NCBI GenBank assembly: GCA_003157715.1
Contig: PMKK01000227.1
Coordinates: 12,871-20,257 of the forward strand
DNA length: 7,387 nucleotides
Reading direction: 5' to 3'
Source of the DNA: Actinomycetota bacterium
GTDB lineage: Bacteria; Actinomycetota; Thermoleophilia; UBA2241
Shown: positions 5,894-7,387 of the stretch, piece after piece
How the letters are laid out: every line of letters starts with the position of its first letter
How positions within the stretch are numbered: position 1 is the stretch's first letter
Position numbers and translations under genes: made by a program
The notes under the pieces: model-generated
Told to the model about the DNA's origin: nothing
Seen by the model: only the letters and a program-made list of their open reading frames with translations
Database searches by the model: none

Positions 5894-7324
5894 GTGAATC
5901 GCGCCATCAGTCGTGTCTTTGTCGTCGGGGTGGTCCTCATGGTCGCACTCATGGCCAACGTCGTCTGGATCCAGGTGATCCACGCCGGAAGCCTGCGCCG
6001 CGCGCCCGAGAACCATCGCGTCATAGCGCAGCAGCTGCGCGTCAAGCGAGGGCTCATTCAGGGCTTCGACGGCTCGACCATCGCCGGCGACGCGAAGCGC
6101 TCGGGATTCTACTATCGCACCTATCCCCAGGGGCCGGTCGCGCCGCAGATCGTGGGGTACGACAGCGCGCGCTACGGCCAGTCCGGCATCGAAGCCTCGC
6201 TGAACGGCTACTTGAGCGGCGCCGACTCGGGCACGCAGGGTGTCATCGACCGGCTGCTCGGCCGTCACACTCCCGGGGCGAACGTCAGGCTGACCATCGT
6301 GCCGGCCGTGCAGAAGGTGGCCCAGAGCGCTCTGGGGACCCAGATCGGCGCCATCGTCGCGCTCGACCCGACCACCGGCGCGATCATCGCCGCCGCCTCG
6401 ACGCCGAGCTACGACCCGGCGCGCATCGACGTGAGCTTTCCGAAGCTCATCAAGAACGCCGACGCGCCGCTGCTGTCGCGCGCGACCCAGGGTCTCTACC
6501 CGCCCGGGTCGTCGTTCAAGGTGGTGACCGCCACCGCCGCCCTCAGCCTCGGCAAAGTCACCCCGACGACCCAGTTCGACGACACCGGCGTCTATCACAT
6601 CTACGGCGGCAAGGTGACCAACTACCACGGCGAGGTCTTCGGCGCCCACGACTTCACCAAGGCGCTGACCGACTCGATCAACACCACCTTCGCCAAGGTG
6701 GGGACGCTCGTCGGCCGGGCGGCCCTCGTCGATCAGATGCGCAAGTACGGCTTTTACCAGAGGCCGCCGCTCGAGCTGCCTCTGGGGATGGTCTATCCGA
6801 GCGGCCGCTACCAGGGCGCCAGGCCGCTGTCGGCCACCGCCTCGATGGACCCGCTCGCCGTGGCCGCGGCGGCGATCGGGCAGGAGAACGTGCTGGCCAC
6901 CCCCTTGCAGATGGCGCTGGTCGCCGCCGGGATCGCCGACGGCGGCCAGGTCATGAAGCCCTACCTCGTGCAGCGCGTCACGAGCAGCCACGGGGCCGTC
7001 TTGAAGCAGGCGTCGCCGAGCCTCTGGACGACTGCCACGAGCCCCGCCACGGCGCAGACGCTGAACGTCATGATGCAGCAGGTCGTCAATGCCGGGACGG
7101 GCACGGCGGCGGCGCTTTCGGGTATCCAGGTGGCCGGCAAGACCGGCACGGCGCAGCGCGGCTCGAGCAACGTCGCCTGGTTCATCGCCTTTGCTCCGGC
7201 CGACAATCCCAAGGTGGCCGTGGCGGTCACCATCGAGAACACGTTGTTCACGGGCGGCGATGTGGCGGCGCCGCTCGCCGCCCAGGTCATCAAGGCAGCT
7301 TTGGCTCAGCCGGCGCTGCCGTGA
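5894..7324 (+). CDS. pbpA: Class B penicillin-binding protein (PbpA/PBP2-like transpeptidase)
   Basis: A DD-transpeptidase of 476 residues that cross-links peptidoglycan on the outer face of the membrane and partners RodA. One N-terminal helix (about 7-28) anchors it. The pedestal region includes RGLIQGFDGSTIA (52-64) and YGQSGIEASLNGYLSG (94-109). The transpeptidase domain (about 150-472) has all three active-site motifs: SSFK with nucleophile S206 and K209, SIN (261-263), and KTGT (416-419). The length is close to the 491 residues of mycobacterial PbpA. The GTG start leaves 10 nt after the rodA stop, and that gap is mostly the G tract acting as RBS. Internal ATG codons fall inside the anchor helix and are poor starts. 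Transcription with rodA is likely. No truncation or missing active-site residue is seen. Confidence 0.95.
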   Translation: MNRAISRVFVVGVVLMVALMANVVWIQVIHAGSLRRAPENHRVIAQQLRVKRGLIQGFDGSTIAGDAKRSGFYYRTYPQGPVAPQIVGYDSARYGQSGIEASLNGYLSGADSGTQGVIDRLLGRHTPGANVRLTIVPAVQKVAQSALGTQIGAIVALDPTTGAIIAAASTPSYDPARIDVSFPKLIKNADAPLLSRATQGLYPPGSSFKVVTATAALSLGKVTPTTQFDDTGVYHIYGGKVTNYHGEVFGAHDFTKALTDSINTTFAKVGTLVGRAALVDQMRKYGFYQRPPLELPLGMVYPSGRYQGARPLSATASMDPLAVAAAAIGQENVLATPLQMALVAAGIADGGQVMKPYLVQRVTSSHGAVLKQASPSLWTTATSPATAQTLNVMMQQVVNAGTGTAAALSGIQVAGKTGTAQRGSSNVAWFIAFAPADNPKVAVAVTIENTLFTGGDVAAPLAAQVIKAALAQPALP

Positions 7325-7347
7325 GCCAGGCAGGACTCGGCAGGGGA

Positions 7348-7359
7348 GTGTGGTAACGT
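7348..7359 (+). promoter_or_regulatory. Candidate promoter (-10 region) before the downstream gene
   Basis: GTGTGGTAACGT contains TAACGT (7354-7359), fitting TANNNT, and shares its first nine bases with the box at 1754-1765. It lies in the 50-nt gap after pbpA. Transcription starting 6-8 nt downstream would leave a leader of only about 7-10 nt before the GTG at 7375. No convincing -35 element is visible. Confidence 0.4.
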
Positions 7360-7374
7360 GACCGTGAGGAGCTT

Positions 7375-7387
7375 GTGACCGACGGAT
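7375..7387 (+). CDS. Start of a downstream gene, cut by the window edge (pknB expected by synteny)
   Basis: GTG ACC GAC GGA opens a frame that runs off the window after four codons. GAGGAG-like AGGAG (7367-7371) precedes it by only 3 nt, which is tight. No function can be read from four residues. In related clusters the gene after pbpA is a PASTA-type Ser/Thr kinase (pknB), or pknA followed by pknB, so that is the expectation, not an observation. The true start could also lie further downstream. Confidence 0.45.

Noticed and set aside
5849..6991. 380-residue minus-strand open frame opposite pbpA, and a 313-residue one at 5116-6057 opposite rodA
   Set aside because: Both are antisense to well-supported genes with intact catalytic motifs. 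Compositions are biased, and no family motif or supported start was seen.

Overview
The window is a compact, high-GC, all-forward-strand block of cell-wall and cell-division signalling genes. The order kinase, fhaA, fhaB, pstP, rodA, pbpA, followed by the first codons of another gene, matches the conserved actinobacterial cluster (in Mycobacterium: fhaA-fhaB-pstP-rodA-pbpA-pknA-pknB). Near-exclusive G/C third positions, GTG/TTG starts and this gene order point to an actinobacterium. The FhaA N-terminus, the kinase with a polytopic membrane domain, and the short extracytoplasmic tail on PstP fit deep-branching Actinomycetota such as Thermoleophilia better than mycobacteria or streptomycetes. 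That placement rests on memory of those families, not on a search.

Layout. Positions 4-1662 encode a Ser/Thr protein kinase joined to about eight or nine membrane helices, with no PASTA domains. Positions 1663-1813 are intergenic and hold a hairpin and a likely promoter (GTGTGGTAATCT). Positions 1814-5883 carry four tightly packed genes: fhaA (DUF3662 plus FHA), fhaB (membrane anchor plus FHA; 7-nt overlap), pstP (PP2C phosphatase, repeat-rich linker, one membrane helix, small outer tail; 7-nt gap) and rodA (SEDS glycosyltransferase; 4-nt overlap). After a 10-nt gap containing nine consecutive G residues comes pbpA (5894-7324), a class B penicillin-binding protein. A 50-nt gap containing a second copy of the GTGTGGTAA box leads to a probable gene start at 7375, expected by synteny to be the PASTA kinase pknB but only four codons are visible.

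How the genes work together. RodA polymerises lipid II into glycan strands and PbpA cross-links them; they form the usual SEDS/bPBP pair. The kinase, the phosphatase and the two phosphothreonine-reading FHA proteins form the regulatory layer that adjusts wall growth. The most unusual features are inside PstP: its linker contains four exactly phased 11-residue repeats, each with a threonine at the same position, followed by a degenerate 9-residue repeat. Other points are the kinase membrane domain, the G9 tract at the rodA/pbpA junction, and the absence of any ATG start among the seven genes. I saw no RNA genes, CRISPR arrays or mobile elements. This is mostly a known conserved cluster with some lineage-specific modifications, not a wholly new system.
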